Assembly: GCF_902706605.1 (NCBI RefSeq)
Contig: NZ_CACSLH010000016.1
Coordinates: 1-62,620, forward strand
Length of the DNA stretch: 62,620 bases
Direction: 5' to 3'
Source of the DNA: Enterococcus sp. CSURQ0835
GTDB lineage: Bacteria > Bacillota > Bacilli > Lactobacillales > Enterococcaceae
The position numbers and the translations under genes are program-made. The notes beneath the pieces are model-generated. The model had not been told where the DNA came from. It searched no databases and was given only the letters and a program-made list of their open reading frames with translations. This document shows, in pieces, positions 1 to 9,728 of this stretch. Numbering within the stretch: the stretch's first letter is position 1; each line of letters begins with the position of its first letter.

Positions 1-391
1 AATTTAATAAAACGTACAATTTCTGGAATAAAAGTCATCCGCTGCGTAAGCATTCGACTTTTTTGCAATTTTGAATGAAACATAGTTTTCAGATTTTTCT
101 GAAATTATTTGTGCAACACTAGTGATATACAATATAATGTTTTTAAAGTATAACAAACTTGCTTAAAAATAAAAAGGGAATTTTCATAAAAAACTTTCAC
201 GCTCTTTTAGTTTGAACCTTCGTCTGCGTTACTCGATTCGGCACTTTTTATTTTGAAAGCAACGTGAATAAACACATAGACAGCTACTTTTAACAAGTTC
301 GAGCACAGCTAAAAAAACTAATTATTTGCATAAAAAACAGCACTATGATAAGAACAAACTAACGAAAAATTAATGACAAAGGAGTCTTTCC
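1..391. other. AT-rich intergenic stretch before the first gene
   Basis: No convincing gene is visible on either strand. The stretch is AT-rich. A possible promoter for the following gene has -35 TTGCAT at 326-331, a 17-base spacer and -10 TAAGAA at 349-354. A second -10-like TATAAT lies near 134-139 with a poor -35. The ribosome site AAAGGAG sits just before the ATG at 392. The part near base 1 may be the downstream region of a gene outside the window. Confidence 0.5.
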
Positions 392-1105
392 ATGAAGCCC
401 ATTATCGGCATCGCCGCAAATCAACATTATATGAATAATGCAGAATTTTTTGACCAGCCTTTCACCTATACGCCACAAGGTTTTATCGCCGGTATCCAAC
501 AAGCAGGTGGGCTCGCTATGCTTTTACCCATCGCACCGATCGAGACTGCAGCGCAATACATCAGTCAGATCGACAAATTAGTCTTAGCAGGTGGCCAAGA
601 CATCAGCCCGTGTCTGTATGATGAAGAGCCTCACCCTAAACTTGGACCGACAAGTATCGAACGCGATCTGTTTGAAGCTGCCTTACTTAAAGAAGCCCTC
701 AAACAAAACAAACCGATCTTAACTGTTTGTCGCGGCACACAGCTCTTAAATGTTACTCTCGGTGGTAACTTGTACCAAGATTTATCGCTTTACCCCGACT
801 GGCGCGTCAAACATGACATGTTCCCGACTCCGCCAGCTTTTGGTCTCCATAGTATCAGCTTAGAAGCTACTTCGACACTAGCCAAAATTTTTGGTACGAA
901 GACCCAAGTCAACTCTTTCCATCATCAAGCGATCAAAAAACTAGCACCGGAGCTAACACCAGTTGCTTGGTCTACGGATGCGATCATCGAAGCTGTAGAA
1001 AATAAAGCGAAACGCATCCTTGGTGTGCAGTGGCATCCTGAGCTGACCCATCAAACAGATCAAAAAGAGCAAGTTCTCTTTGATTATTTTGTCCAAAAAC
1101 TATAA
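392..1105 (+). CDS. Gamma-glutamyl-gamma-aminobutyrate hydrolase family protein (peptidase C26)
   Basis: This is a class I glutamine amidotransferase-fold hydrolase of 237 residues, close to the usual family length. The family cleaves gamma-glutamyl amide bonds, PuuD of putrescine breakdown being the best-known member. The nucleophile Cys is in VCRGTQLLN (about residue 113) and the His-Glu pair is in VQWHPE near residue 210. The N-terminal start MKPIIGIAANQ is typical. No putrescine genes are adjacent, so the physiological substrate is unknown. The gene is monocistronic and ends in a strong terminator shared with the convergent reductase gene. AAAGGAG precedes the ATG. Confidence 0.85.
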   Translation: MKPIIGIAANQHYMNNAEFFDQPFTYTPQGFIAGIQQAGGLAMLLPIAPIETAAQYISQIDKLVLAGGQDISPCLYDEEPHPKLGPTSIERDLFEAALLKEALKQNKPILTVCRGTQLLNVTLGGNLYQDLSLYPDWRVKHDMFPTPPAFGLHSISLEATSTLAKIFGTKTQVNSFHHQAIKKLAPELTPVAWSTDAIIEAVENKAKRILGVQWHPELTHQTDQKEQVLFDYFVQKL

Positions 1106-1113
1106 CAAACTAC

Positions 1114-1154
1114 AAACAGGGAGTGGAACGTCTTTGCGTTCCACTCCCTGTTTT
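1114..1154. terminator. Bidirectional Rho-independent terminator
   Basis: A perfect 17-bp stem (1114-1130 with 1137-1153) has a 6-base loop, with a T run on the plus strand and an A-rich 5' side that gives T on the other strand. It lies between two convergent genes and probably ends both. Confidence 0.9.
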
Positions 1155-1179
1155 CGTCTACTCGACTGATAAATTGTTT

Positions 1180-1998
1180 TTAAAAATCAAAATGATCAGG
1201 ATCAGCGCCAAGGCGTTCATCGATATTCAAGCTATCGATCTGTTTCATTTCTTCTGCCGTCAATTCAAAGTCAAACACATCAAAATTCTCTTTGATCCGT
1301 TCTTCATGGACCGATTTTGGAATCACGATGATATCACTTTGCAAATGCCAACGAATGATGACTTGAGCCGCTGATTTTTGATATTTTTTCCCGATAGCTA
1401 CCAGCGTCTCATTTTTTAAGATCGTACCTTGTCCTAATGGCGACCACGCTTCGACTGCGATCCCTTCACTAGCTAAATAGTTTCGCAATGGCTCTTGCGT
1501 CAGTGTGGGATGCAACTCGATCTGATCCACCATTGGTTTGACTTTAGCGGTTTGCATCAATTCTTCCAAATGATGTTGATGGAAATTCGACACACCGATT
1601 GCTTTAGCTCGACCGCTAGCATAAATTTCTTCCATCGCTTTCCAAGAGTCCGCAAATTTTCCTTCTACCGGCCAGTGGATCAAATACAGATCGACGTAAT
1701 CCAACCCGAGCCGTTTCAAGCTAGCGTCAAATGCTTGGTGTGTCGATTCATATCCTTGATCACTGTTCCAAAGTTTAGTCGTCACAAATAAATCTTCCCG
1801 TGCTAAGCCAGCTTGCCGAATCCCTTCACCGACTCCTGTTTCATTTTTATAGATCGCTGCTGTATCGATCAAACGATAACCCGTTGCTAAAGCCCAGCGA
1901 ACAGAATCAGTCGCTGCCTGATCTTCTACTCGCCAAACACCTAGACCTAAACGGGGCATCTCAATTCCATTCGCCAATTTCTTTGTCTTTTCCATCAT
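1180..1998 (-). CDS. Aldo/keto reductase family oxidoreductase
   Basis: This is a 272-residue NADPH-dependent aldo/keto reductase, which reduces small aldehydes and ketones to alcohols. The catalytic tetrad is visible: Asp in YRLIDTAAIY and its Tyr, Lys in VTTKLW, and His in LYLIHWP. The C-terminal IPKS motif that contacts the cofactor phosphate is present in IIVIPKSVH. It resembles the 2,5-diketogluconate reductase/YvgN group. AGGAGG lies 7 bases before the first ATG of a tandem ATG pair. The gene stands alone. The natural substrate cannot be told from sequence. Confidence 0.9.
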   Translation of the reverse strand: MMEKTKKLANGIEMPRLGLGVWRVEDQAATDSVRWALATGYRLIDTAAIYKNETGVGEGIRQAGLAREDLFVTTKLWNSDQGYESTHQAFDASLKRLGLDYVDLYLIHWPVEGKFADSWKAMEEIYASGRAKAIGVSNFHQHHLEELMQTAKVKPMVDQIELHPTLTQEPLRNYLASEGIAVEAWSPLGQGTILKNETLVAIGKKYQKSAAQVIIRWHLQSDIIVIPKSVHEERIKENFDVFDFELTAEEMKQIDSLNIDERLGADPDHFDF

Positions 1999-2051
1999 CC
2001 AAAGACCTCCTCTTTTTCTTTCATTGTGGCGGTCTTTAAATTTTTGGTCAA

Positions 2052-3308
2052 CTATTTTGTTTGTTCATTTCTTAAAATCGCGATCGATTGCTTCAACGCA
2101 CTAAACAGACCGCCTTCGCTATAGACTAGGACATTCGATTTGTAAAGTTGCGCTGAAAACAGCGTCAGTAGCGCAGTGAAGACGATCAAGATCAATAGCG
2201 ACAGGACCGCGCTGCCTGTCGTAGTGGTATTGCTAGCTAAACGCAGCGGCATACTGTAAGACGATAGAAACGGCAAGTAAGACGTGACTTTGATGATGAC
2301 ATTTGTCGGATCAGCTGCACCTAAGATCAAGCCCAACATATAGCCGATCATTGAAAGATAGGTCACCGGCTGGATCGCTTTAGCTGTATCTTCAGGCTTA
2401 TTGACCAGCGAGCCGCATAATGCCGACAACACCGCATACAAAAAGATCCCGATCAACATGAACGCGACGATGATCACGACATTTGCGCCTAAAAGATGTT
2501 TGATTGAAACACTGCTCAAAAAGTTTTTGACCAGCGGATTATCTTTGAATTGCTGATAGCCGATGACGATCGCCACGCTGTAGATCAATAGCTGCGTCAG
2601 TGCCACTAACAAAACACCCGTCAACTTACCGTAATAATGAGTCTTGGCTTTCATGCTCGACAATAAAACTTCCATGATCCGCGTGCCTTTTTCAGAAGCG
2701 ATCTCTTGGGCAATGATGGTGGAATACGTCATGATAAATAAAAACATGATGATCGTCGTCAAAAAGCTCAAGCCCAGTTGAACATTGCTGTCTCCATCAT
2801 CAGTTTCCATTTTACCGGCTTCAAATTTGACCTTCGCACTATCAAATTTTGCTGGCTCCATCACCGCTTGTGCATCTTTAGTTGAAAGTTGCAACGCTTG
2901 CGCTCGCAGATTCATTTGGAGATTCGTCAAGATTTGCTGTAAAGCCGTTTCGGTTTTGGTCCCGAGGTTTGAAGTGCTGTACAATTTGCCGTAAACATTT
3001 TTTTGGCCCACTTCTAATTTTAAATAGGCATCTAGTTTTTCAGCTTCCAGTTGCTGTTGGGCACTTTTTTGACTCTTCATGACTTTGAAATGATAATCTT
3101 TGCCTTTGCCCTGCGCTAATTGTTGACTGACTTGCGGTTCGTTGGAGACGATCCCGATCTTGTTGATCTCATTCATCTCCCCAAAAAAATGTTGGGATAA
3201 ATAAAAGATTCCCATTACAAAAAAGGGCGCTAAGATCATGATTAAAAACGCAGTGGATTTAACATTTTTTTTGTAGACATCTTTGACGATGATCGCAAAT
3301 TTACTCAT
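2052..3308 (-). CDS. ABC exporter permease (NatB-like, ABC-2 type)
   Basis: This is a 418-residue integral membrane subunit of an ABC-2 type exporter. One transmembrane helix lies at residues about 20-40, followed by a large extracellular domain (about 45-180), then a C-terminal block of about five helices; the motif ASEKGTRIMEVLLSS at the start of the block is typical of NatB/YhaP proteins. The start chosen is the ATG at 3308, 6 bases after AGGTG; it overlaps the ATPase stop as ATGAGTAA. The partner ATPase is immediately upstream. NatAB pumps Na+ in Bacillus, but the substrate here is unproven. Confidence 0.85.
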   Translation of the reverse strand: MSKFAIIVKDVYKKNVKSTAFLIMILAPFFVMGIFYLSQHFFGEMNEINKIGIVSNEPQVSQQLAQGKGKDYHFKVMKSQKSAQQQLEAEKLDAYLKLEVGQKNVYGKLYSTSNLGTKTETALQQILTNLQMNLRAQALQLSTKDAQAVMEPAKFDSAKVKFEAGKMETDDGDSNVQLGLSFLTTIIMFLFIMTYSTIIAQEIASEKGTRIMEVLLSSMKAKTHYYGKLTGVLLVALTQLLIYSVAIVIGYQQFKDNPLVKNFLSSVSIKHLLGANVVIIVAFMLIGIFLYAVLSALCGSLVNKPEDTAKAIQPVTYLSMIGYMLGLILGAADPTNVIIKVTSYLPFLSSYSMPLRLASNTTTTGSAVLSLLILIVFTALLTLFSAQLYKSNVLVYSEGGLFSALKQSIAILRNEQTK

Positions 3309-4200
3309 GCGTCGCACCTGCTTTCAAACGGAAAATTTCTTCTAACGTTGGCGGCTGCTGATTGAACATCGGAATGTAGCCGTCTTTGGTTGCCAAATCA
3401 AAAATCACTTTACCTGCCATCGGATCGTTCAAAGTCAGATCAAAGCTTTCATCTTCTTGGGCTTTGATTTGTTTGATGCCATGGATCTCAGCTAACTGGG
3501 CTTGGGTCAAATGCGAAGCTAAATATAATTTCGTTTTGCCAAATGATTCTCTGATCTCGCGAACCTTGCCATTTAAGACCGTCTCACCATTGCGCAACAT
3601 GATCAAATGATCACAGATCTTTTCGACATTGTCCATGTTATGACTAGAAAAAATCACACACGAGCCTTGTTGTTTCAATTCCAGAATCCCATTTTTCAAT
3701 AGTTCCGCATTGACTGGGTCCAAACCACTAAACGGTTCATCTAAAATCACCAATTTCGGTTCATGGATCAACGTCGCGATCAACTGGACTTTTTGCTGAT
3801 TGCCTTTTGACAATGATTTCACTTTATCAGTTTTCTTCCCTTTGACTTGGAATTTTTCCATCCATACATCGATTTTTGGTTCGATTTCTTGTTTCGTTTT
3901 TCCGCGCAAAGAAGCAAAAAACAAAAGTTGCTCTTCAATCGAAATTTTCGGATATAAGCCACGCTCTTCAGGCAAATAGCCGATCAAATCATAGTCTTTT
4001 TCTCCTAGCGGCCGTCCATTCCACAACACCCGCCCTGTATCAGCGGTCAAAAAATCTAAGATCAAGCGAAAGGTCGTCGTCTTTCCCGCACCATTTTGTC
4101 CGATCAGCCCTAAGATCTGACCATCTTCAATCGTAAAGGATAGCTCTGACAACGCTTGGTAATCTCCAAATGTTTTGCTCAAACGCTCCACTTGTAACAT
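3301..4200 (-). CDS. ABC exporter ATP-binding protein (NatA-like)
   Basis: This is a 299-residue ATPase that powers the permease encoded directly after it. It has Walker A (GQNGAGKTT), the signature SLSKGNQQKVQ, Walker B (LVILDEPFSGLD) and the H-loop SSHN. The C-terminal 80 residues form the extra domain common in NatA/YhaQ-type ATPases. The ATG at 4200 is preferred over an in-frame start at 4221 because GGAGGAG precedes it. Translation is coupled to the permease by an 8-base overlap. Substrate unknown; Na+, drug or peptide export are all possible. Confidence 0.88.
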   Translation of the reverse strand: MLQVERLSKTFGDYQALSELSFTIEDGQILGLIGQNGAGKTTTFRLILDFLTADTGRVLWNGRPLGEKDYDLIGYLPEERGLYPKISIEEQLLFFASLRGKTKQEIEPKIDVWMEKFQVKGKKTDKVKSLSKGNQQKVQLIATLIHEPKLVILDEPFSGLDPVNAELLKNGILELKQQGSCVIFSSHNMDNVEKICDHLIMLRNGETVLNGKVREIRESFGKTKLYLASHLTQAQLAEIHGIKQIKAQEDESFDLTLNDPMAGKVIFDLATKDGYIPMFNQQPPTLEEIFRLKAGATHE

Positions 4201-4436
4201 CTTTTCCACTCCTCCAATCAAAAATCCATCACTGCTTTAAAGCTGCTGATGATCTGCTAGTCCTTGTAACTGCTAGCACGTTCTACCCTTCAGCGATTTT
4301 ATTTTTCATCTGCTAGAAAAGTATAGCATGCTAGACTTGCAGGATAAAGCTCACCAGTTGTTTTCTACCAAAGAAAAGCTAAGCGAACTCGTTTTATTCT
4401 CAAAAAACAAGGCGCTTTTTTTGCTACTAGCCTAAC

Positions 4437-4474
4437 AAAAAAACTAGCCGCTCCGTCAAACATTAGCGACTAGT
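4437..4474 (-). terminator. Terminator after uvrC
   Basis: A 10-bp stem with one G-U pair (4443-4452 with 4465-4474) is followed by seven T residues on the minus strand. It lies directly downstream of the uvrC stop codon. Confidence 0.85.
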
Positions 4475-4480
4475 TCAAGT

Positions 4481-6259
4481 TTATTTTTTTGGATGTAAGT
4501 GCGTGTAGACCGCAGCTGCGACTTGTTGGGGCAAGCCAGCTTGTTGTAATTCAGCTACGGAAGCTGCTTCGATTTTTTTCAACGACTTAAAGGCCTTCAA
4601 TAGATTTTGTTTCCGCTTAGGACCTAGACCTGCGATGCCATCTAGTTTCGAAGCAAAACTATTTTTGCTGCGTAACTGACGGTGAAAGGTGATGGCAAAA
4701 CGATGGACCTCATCTTGCAAGCGTTGTAACAAGAAAAATTCGGCTGAATTACGCGCTAACGGCACTACAGATAATGGATCACCAAACAATAACTCACTTG
4801 TTTTATGGTGCTCATCTTTTGCCAGCCCCGCGATCGGGATGTCTAAGCCTAATTGATTGTCTAATACATCTTTAGCGGCTGCGACTTGACCTTTGCCGCC
4901 ATCGATCACGATCAGATCCGGCAAGGGAAGATTTTCTTTTAATACCCGGGCATAGCGCCGATAGATCACTTCTTTCATTGAAGCATAATCATCTGGGCCC
5001 ACCACTGTTTTGATTTTAAATTTACGATACTCTTTTTTAGCTGGCTTGCCATCAACAAAGACGACTAGTGCAGAAACGGGTGAGGTCCCCATGAGATTCG
5101 AATTATCAAATGCTTCGATCCGAATCGGGGCCGGAATGTTCAGCGCCTCGCCTAGACGTTTTACCGCACCGATCGTCCGCTCTTGTTTTTGTTGGATCAA
5201 ATCAAATTTTTCGTGGAGGGCGACCGTCGCGTTTTTACTAGCTAATTGGACTAATTCTTTTTTCTTACCGCGCCTTGGCTGCAATACTTTTGTTTTAAGC
5301 AGCGCTTCCACACTCGGCTGATCGATTTCATCGGGCACCAAGATCTCTTTTGGAATGAAATGTTCATTTTCTTGATAAAACTGACCAAGATACGTCAAAA
5401 AATCTTCTTCTGCCTCGCCGTAAAAAGGAAACAGCGAGACCGCGCGTTCGATCATTTTTCCTTGGCGGACAAAAAAGACTTGCACGCACATCCACCCTTT
5501 ATCCGTCGCGTAACCAAACACATCGCGATCCACTAGATCCGTGTCCGTCATTTTTTGTTTAGTCATCACGGTTTCAATCGCTCGGATCTGATCCCGATAC
5601 TCTGCGGCTTGTTCAAATTCTAATTTCTCAGCTGCGGCGTACATCTTCGTCGTCAATGTTTTTTCAATCTCGTGATGGCCGCCATTTAAAAAGCGTTTGA
5701 TCTCTAAAACTAATTCCTTATAACGAGTCGGCTCAATCGAAAAAATACACGGAGCTAAACACTGCCCCAAATGATAATACAAGCAAGCCTTTTTAGGGAG
5801 AACTTTACATTTGCGCAGCGGGAACAACCGATCCAATAAACGTTTCGTCTCGTTGGCAGCTCGCACATCCGGATAAGGCCCGAAATACAGTGCTTTGTCT
5901 TTCAGAACTTTTCGGGTGATGAGTAAGCGGGGATAAGTTTCATTCGTGATCTTGATGAAAGGATAAGACGTATCATCTTTCAACATGATATTGTACTTAG
6001 GATCGTTTTTTTGGATCAAATTGATCTCTAAGACCAGCGCTTCAATATTTGATTCGGTGACGATATATTCAAAATCCGCGATCTCACTAACTAAGCGTTC
6101 CGTTTTGGCATCATGGCTGCCAGTAAAATACGAGCGCACTCGATTTTTTAAAATTTTCGCTTTTCCCACATAAATGATGGTCCCCGTTTGATCTTTCATC
6201 AAATAGCAACCAGGCAGATCTGGCAGCAGTGCCAACTTTTGTTTGATCCGTTCGTTCAT
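4481..6259 (-). CDS. uvrC: UvrABC excinuclease subunit C
   Basis: This is the nucleotide-excision-repair nuclease that cuts on both sides of a UvrB-bound lesion. The 592-residue protein has the N-terminal GIY-YIG domain ([19 protein letters not shown], about 14-90), the UVR motif (about residues 200-235) that binds UvrB, the RNase H-like domain with acidic residues in IEAFDNSN and VIDGGKGQ, and a C-terminal helix-hairpin-helix ([19 protein letters not shown]). AAGGAAGTG precedes the ATG at 6259; the frame stays open further upstream but without a ribosome site. The gene lies after trxA with a hairpin between them. Confidence 0.97.
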   Translation of the reverse strand: MNERIKQKLALLPDLPGCYLMKDQTGTIIYVGKAKILKNRVRSYFTGSHDAKTERLVSEIADFEYIVTESNIEALVLEINLIQKNDPKYNIMLKDDTSYPFIKITNETYPRLLITRKVLKDKALYFGPYPDVRAANETKRLLDRLFPLRKCKVLPKKACLYYHLGQCLAPCIFSIEPTRYKELVLEIKRFLNGGHHEIEKTLTTKMYAAAEKLEFEQAAEYRDQIRAIETVMTKQKMTDTDLVDRDVFGYATDKGWMCVQVFFVRQGKMIERAVSLFPFYGEAEEDFLTYLGQFYQENEHFIPKEILVPDEIDQPSVEALLKTKVLQPRRGKKKELVQLASKNATVALHEKFDLIQQKQERTIGAVKRLGEALNIPAPIRIEAFDNSNLMGTSPVSALVVFVDGKPAKKEYRKFKIKTVVGPDDYASMKEVIYRRYARVLKENLPLPDLIVIDGGKGQVAAAKDVLDNQLGLDIPIAGLAKDEHHKTSELLFGDPLSVVPLARNSAEFFLLQRLQDEVHRFAITFHRQLRSKNSFASKLDGIAGLGPKRKQNLLKAFKSLKKIEAASVAELQQAGLPQQVAAAVYTHLHPKK

Positions 6260-6290
6260 GCAGTCACTTCCTTTAAAAAAAGTTGCTAAA

Positions 6291-6319
6291 CAAAAAGTCG
6301 GACTAAAAAGCCCGACTAG
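6291..6319 (-). terminator. Terminator after trxA
   Basis: A hairpin (6296-6301 with 6312-6317) is followed by TTTTTG on the minus strand. It lies between the trxA stop and the uvrC start, so some uvrC transcription may depend on readthrough. Confidence 0.7.
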
Positions 6320-6349
6320 TTTGATTGGAAAAAGAATCATTCGTTTCGC

Positions 6350-6664
6350 TTATAAATGTGCCCCGATCACTTCTTGTAATTGATCTTTTGAATGCACACC
6401 GACCAATTTATCGACGACTTGTCCGTCTTTTTTCAAAATCAACGTTGGAATGCTCATGATCCCAAATGAAGCTGGTGTCTCAGGATTTTCATCGACATCC
6501 ATCTTCACGACTTTAAATTCTGATTCGTCGTATTCATTTTCTAATTGGTCGAGAATCGGTGCTTGCATCCGACAAGGACCACACCAAGTTGCCCAAAAAT
6601 CGATCAAAACTAATCCTTGATCTGTTTCTTCATTAAATGTTTTATCTGTAATTGCTTCCGCCAT
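6350..6664 (-). CDS. trxA: Thioredoxin
   Basis: This is a small cytoplasmic dithiol-disulfide oxidoreductase that donates electrons to ribonucleotide reductase, methionine sulfoxide reductase and peroxidases. The 104-residue length is standard. The active site WCGPC has the redox cysteines at 28 and 31, and the cis-Pro is in SIPTLI. An extended -10 element (TGCTATAAT on the minus strand) lies 32-40 bases before the start. It sits between mutS2 and uvrC, as in many Lactobacillales, so redox and DNA repair genes are clustered. Confidence 0.97.
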   Translation of the reverse strand: MAEAITDKTFNEETDQGLVLIDFWATWCGPCRMQAPILDQLENEYDESEFKVVKMDVDENPETPASFGIMSIPTLILKKDGQVVDKLVGVHSKDQLQEVIGAHL

Positions 6665-6695
6665 CTGATTGACCCCCTATTTTTTATCTGAGAGT

Positions 6696-6704
6696 ATTAT
6701 AGCA
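6696..6704 (-). promoter_or_regulatory. Extended -10 promoter element of trxA
   Basis: TGCTATAAT reads toward trxA. No good -35 is visible, as is common for extended -10 promoters. Confidence 0.55.
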
Positions 6705-6748
6705 TCCCACTTCACTGCTGGCTATTGTTCTGCTTACACTTGTAAACT

Positions 6749-9109
6749 TTATTTAAAATGCACGACCGTCGCACCATTCCCGCCTTGATTTGCCGGTGCA
6801 AATTCAAAACTTTTGACACTGCGATGATTCTTCAAATATTCCGTGATCCCTTTTCGCAAAGCGCCAGTTCCTTTTCCGTGAATGATCGTGACTTGTGGGT
6901 AACCAGCAAGTAACGCCGCATCGATATAATGATCGACTTCCGCTAAAGCTTCTTCGTAACGTTTCCCGCGCAAATCTAATTCGGTTTTGACTTGAGTATT
7001 TCCACCACGGCGAACGCCGGTGATCACCGTCCGTTTTGGTTCTTCGATCGGTTGAGCAAATTTCAATTCATCTTCTGAAACGGTCATCTTCAAGATTCCC
7101 AGTTGCACTTGCCAATCATGATTGCCGACTTTTTCGATCAACGTCCCGCGTTGCCCATATGTTTCCACCATGACTTCATCGCCCGGTTTAAATTGTTTTT
7201 TCGCTTTGGCTTTTTGTAAGACTTTATTTTTTTTCAAATGTTCCGGCTGTTTCAAACTCGACAACTGGGTTTTGGCATTGATCAATTGATGTTCTTTGAC
7301 TGAGCCTTGTCCCGCTAATTGCATTTGCCGAATGTCTTTGATGATCTTATCCGCTTGTTCTTCGACGTCATTCACCAACTGATTAGCTTTTTTACGAGCT
7401 TTGTCCATCTCAACTTCTCGTTCATCAAAAAACAAGCTATACGCATTTTTTAGATCGCGGTATAAACTTTCCGCTTCATCCACGTAATGCCGAACTTCCA
7501 AATATTCGGTTTCCGTCATTTTCCGTTGGTTTTCCAAATCTGAGATCATCTCATTTAGATCTTGGCTCTCGCCATCAATGATTTGCTTAGCACTGTCGAT
7601 GATTTGCGGATCAAGTCCTAACCGTTTGGAAATTTTAAACGCATTACTGCGCCCTGGCACCCCGATCAATAAGCGATACGTCGGACTCAATGTATCCACA
7701 TCAAATTCCATACTGGCATTGATCGTATTCGGACGATTGTAACCATAGATTTTCAATTCAGGATAATGGGTCGTCGCCATCACATAAGCTGATTTTGCTC
7801 CCACCGCATCTAAAATCGCAATGGCCAGTGCCGCACCTTCTTGGGGGTCAGTCCCTGCACCTAGCTCATCAAACAACACTAAACTTTTTGCATCGATCTT
7901 ATCTAAGATCGACACGATATTCGTCATGTGTGAAGAAAAAGTCGACAAGCTTTGTTCGATGGATTGTTCATCCCCGATATCAGCAAACACCTCATCAAAA
8001 ATCCCCATCTGGCTTTCTTCTTCAACCGGCAATGGCAACCCACTTTGCCCCATCAGCTGCAAAAGTCCTAACGTTTTTAAGGTGATGGTCTTTCCACCTG
8101 TATTGGGACCAGTGATGACGATTGCTTGAAAATCTTTTCCGATCATAATGTCATTGGCTACCGCTTGTTCAGGATCCAATAATGGATGCCGAGCTTGTTT
8201 TAAATAGACGTGGTTTTCAGAACTGATTTTAGGTACGACAGCTTTGATCGCTTTCGCAAACCGAGCTTTGGCATTCATCAGATCGAAACGTCCTAGCACA
8301 TAGGCATTGTGAATGATGGCATGTCGTTCGGGAACGAGTTCCGCTGAAAGTTCCGCCAAGATCCGTTCGATCTCTGTTCGTTCAGCGATCTGTTGCGAGC
8401 GTAGACGATTGTTTAGATCTACCACTTGTTTTGGTTCAACAAAGAGTGTTTGACCAGAAGCACTTTGATCATGCACGACACCGCCAAAAATTCCCCGGTA
8501 CTCTTGTTTGACGGGAATGACATAGCGATCATTTCGCAACGTGATGATGGCGTCACTTAAATATTTTGCATTTTTTCCGCGGACTAATCCATCCAACTGC
8601 TCGCGAATATTTTGTTCACTGCGGCGGATCTGACTCCGGATCGTTCGCAATTCTGGTGAGGCTTCATCTTTGATCGAGCCGTCTTCTTCCACTGAACGGC
8701 GTAACTTGCCACTTAACTCTGGTAAGGTGACCAGTTGCTCTGCCCAATAGTATAAGCGTAAAAATTCTAATTCACTATCTTGCAAATCAGCAATGAAACG
8801 GGCCAGCTCACTTGTCGTGGACAAGACACGTGACACTTCAGCTAACTCTAAGCCATTCAAATTCGCCCCGATCTCGATGCGTTTCATATGCGGTGCGATA
8901 TTATTCAATTTAGGGACCGGCAAGCCACCGCGTAATCGTTGCACATGCAAGCCATCTTCAGTTTCTGCTAGCCACGCTTCGATTGTCTCCGCATCTTGTG
9001 CCGGCATTAATTTAGTTAATTCTTGCTTTCCTTGATCAGTCGCCAAATATTGCGCAACTTGTTGTTTGACTTTATCAAATCCTAAAGTCGTTAGGATGCG
9101 TTCATTCAT
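6749..9109 (-). CDS. mutS2: Endonuclease MutS2 (ribosome-rescue/anti-recombination ATPase)
   Basis: This 786-residue MutS2 has the family's full length. The MutS core is present without the mismatch-recognition domain. Walker A is GPNTGGKT (about residue 335), Walker B is LVLFDELGAGTD, and a long coiled coil follows at about 515-610. A KOW-like segment and the C-terminal Smr nuclease domain (LDLRGKRYEEA and HGKGTGALRKG) end the protein. MutS2 suppresses recombination and, in Bacillus, splits collided ribosomes. It lies between cvpA and trxA; a hairpin separates it from cvpA, so it may be transcribed partly by readthrough. Confidence 0.97.
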   Translation of the reverse strand: MNERILTTLGFDKVKQQVAQYLATDQGKQELTKLMPAQDAETIEAWLAETEDGLHVQRLRGGLPVPKLNNIAPHMKRIEIGANLNGLELAEVSRVLSTTSELARFIADLQDSELEFLRLYYWAEQLVTLPELSGKLRRSVEEDGSIKDEASPELRTIRSQIRRSEQNIREQLDGLVRGKNAKYLSDAIITLRNDRYVIPVKQEYRGIFGGVVHDQSASGQTLFVEPKQVVDLNNRLRSQQIAERTEIERILAELSAELVPERHAIIHNAYVLGRFDLMNAKARFAKAIKAVVPKISSENHVYLKQARHPLLDPEQAVANDIMIGKDFQAIVITGPNTGGKTITLKTLGLLQLMGQSGLPLPVEEESQMGIFDEVFADIGDEQSIEQSLSTFSSHMTNIVSILDKIDAKSLVLFDELGAGTDPQEGAALAIAILDAVGAKSAYVMATTHYPELKIYGYNRPNTINASMEFDVDTLSPTYRLLIGVPGRSNAFKISKRLGLDPQIIDSAKQIIDGESQDLNEMISDLENQRKMTETEYLEVRHYVDEAESLYRDLKNAYSLFFDEREVEMDKARKKANQLVNDVEEQADKIIKDIRQMQLAGQGSVKEHQLINAKTQLSSLKQPEHLKKNKVLQKAKAKKQFKPGDEVMVETYGQRGTLIEKVGNHDWQVQLGILKMTVSEDELKFAQPIEEPKRTVITGVRRGGNTQVKTELDLRGKRYEEALAEVDHYIDAALLAGYPQVTIIHGKGTGALRKGITEYLKNHRSVKSFEFAPANQGGNGATVVHFK

Positions 9110-9137
9110 GTTTTCACCTTCTAATTCTTAATAAAGA

Positions 9138-9166
9138 AACCGAAACCTGTAAAGAAGGTCTCGGTT
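9138..9166 (-). terminator. Hairpin between cvpA and mutS2
   Basis: An 11-bp stem with one G-U pair (9138-9148 with 9156-9166) is followed by only an interrupted T tract (TTCTTTATT). It overlaps the cvpA stop codon. It could be a partial terminator or an RNA-processing site rather than a full stop. Confidence 0.5.
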
Positions 9167-9716
9167 ACCCAATGATTCGTGTGACCCACAGATGGTCGAA
9201 ACGCTGACTTAAAAACAGCGAATGTTCGATGATCAGCCGCGATAAGCCACTTGCGCGTAAACTGTCTTGCAGACTTTGCATCGGAACAAAACTGATTAAT
9301 TTCAATAGTAGAAAAATCACGATGTAGCAGACGATCAATGATTGAACACCGCCCACGATCCCGTCAAATCCTTTTAAAGCTACCACATACAACAACTCGC
9401 GGACAAACAACGCTAAAAAATGCGTCAAGACCCAGCCAGCTACTAAGATCATCATAAACGCAACCCCGGCGTAAAATGCTTCATCTAAGTCAAATGACTT
9501 CGGGATCTGATAATAGACCATCTTCGAATCACTCGTCACCGATGGATAAGGGACAAATAACTGCAACTTCTCCCCCAAGTTTTTGTAAAAAGCTAATGCT
9601 GCGACAAATGACAACGCATAGCCCGCCGTAAAAAATAGCTGATACACGGTCCCACGCCGATAGCCCACATAAAAAGCTAGCACCAACGCGAGCACAATCA
9701 ACACACTCAATAACAT
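9165..9716 (-). CDS. cvpA: CvpA family membrane protein
   Basis: This 183-residue CvpA family protein has four hydrophobic segments (about 1-20, 25-43, 80-100 and 115-145). The family is named for colicin V production, but its general role in Firmicutes is unclear. It lies directly after zapA and before mutS2, an order that is conserved in Bacillus and Enterococcus and points to a link with division or envelope upkeep. The gap to zapA is 12 bases, so the two are probably co-transcribed. Confidence 0.85.
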   Translation of the reverse strand: MLLSVLIVLALVLAFYVGYRRGTVYQLFFTAGYALSFVAALAFYKNLGEKLQLFVPYPSVTSDSKMVYYQIPKSFDLDEAFYAGVAFMMILVAGWVLTHFLALFVRELLYVVALKGFDGIVGGVQSLIVCYIVIFLLLKLISFVPMQSLQDSLRASGLSRLIIEHSLFLSQRFDHLWVTRIIG

Positions 9717-9728
9717 AAAATTCCTCGC

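Noticed and set aside
7795-8129. Open frames on the plus strand opposite mutS2, and similar frames opposite other long genes
   Set aside because: They lack ribosome sites and follow the codon structure of the gene on the other strand, so they are shadows.
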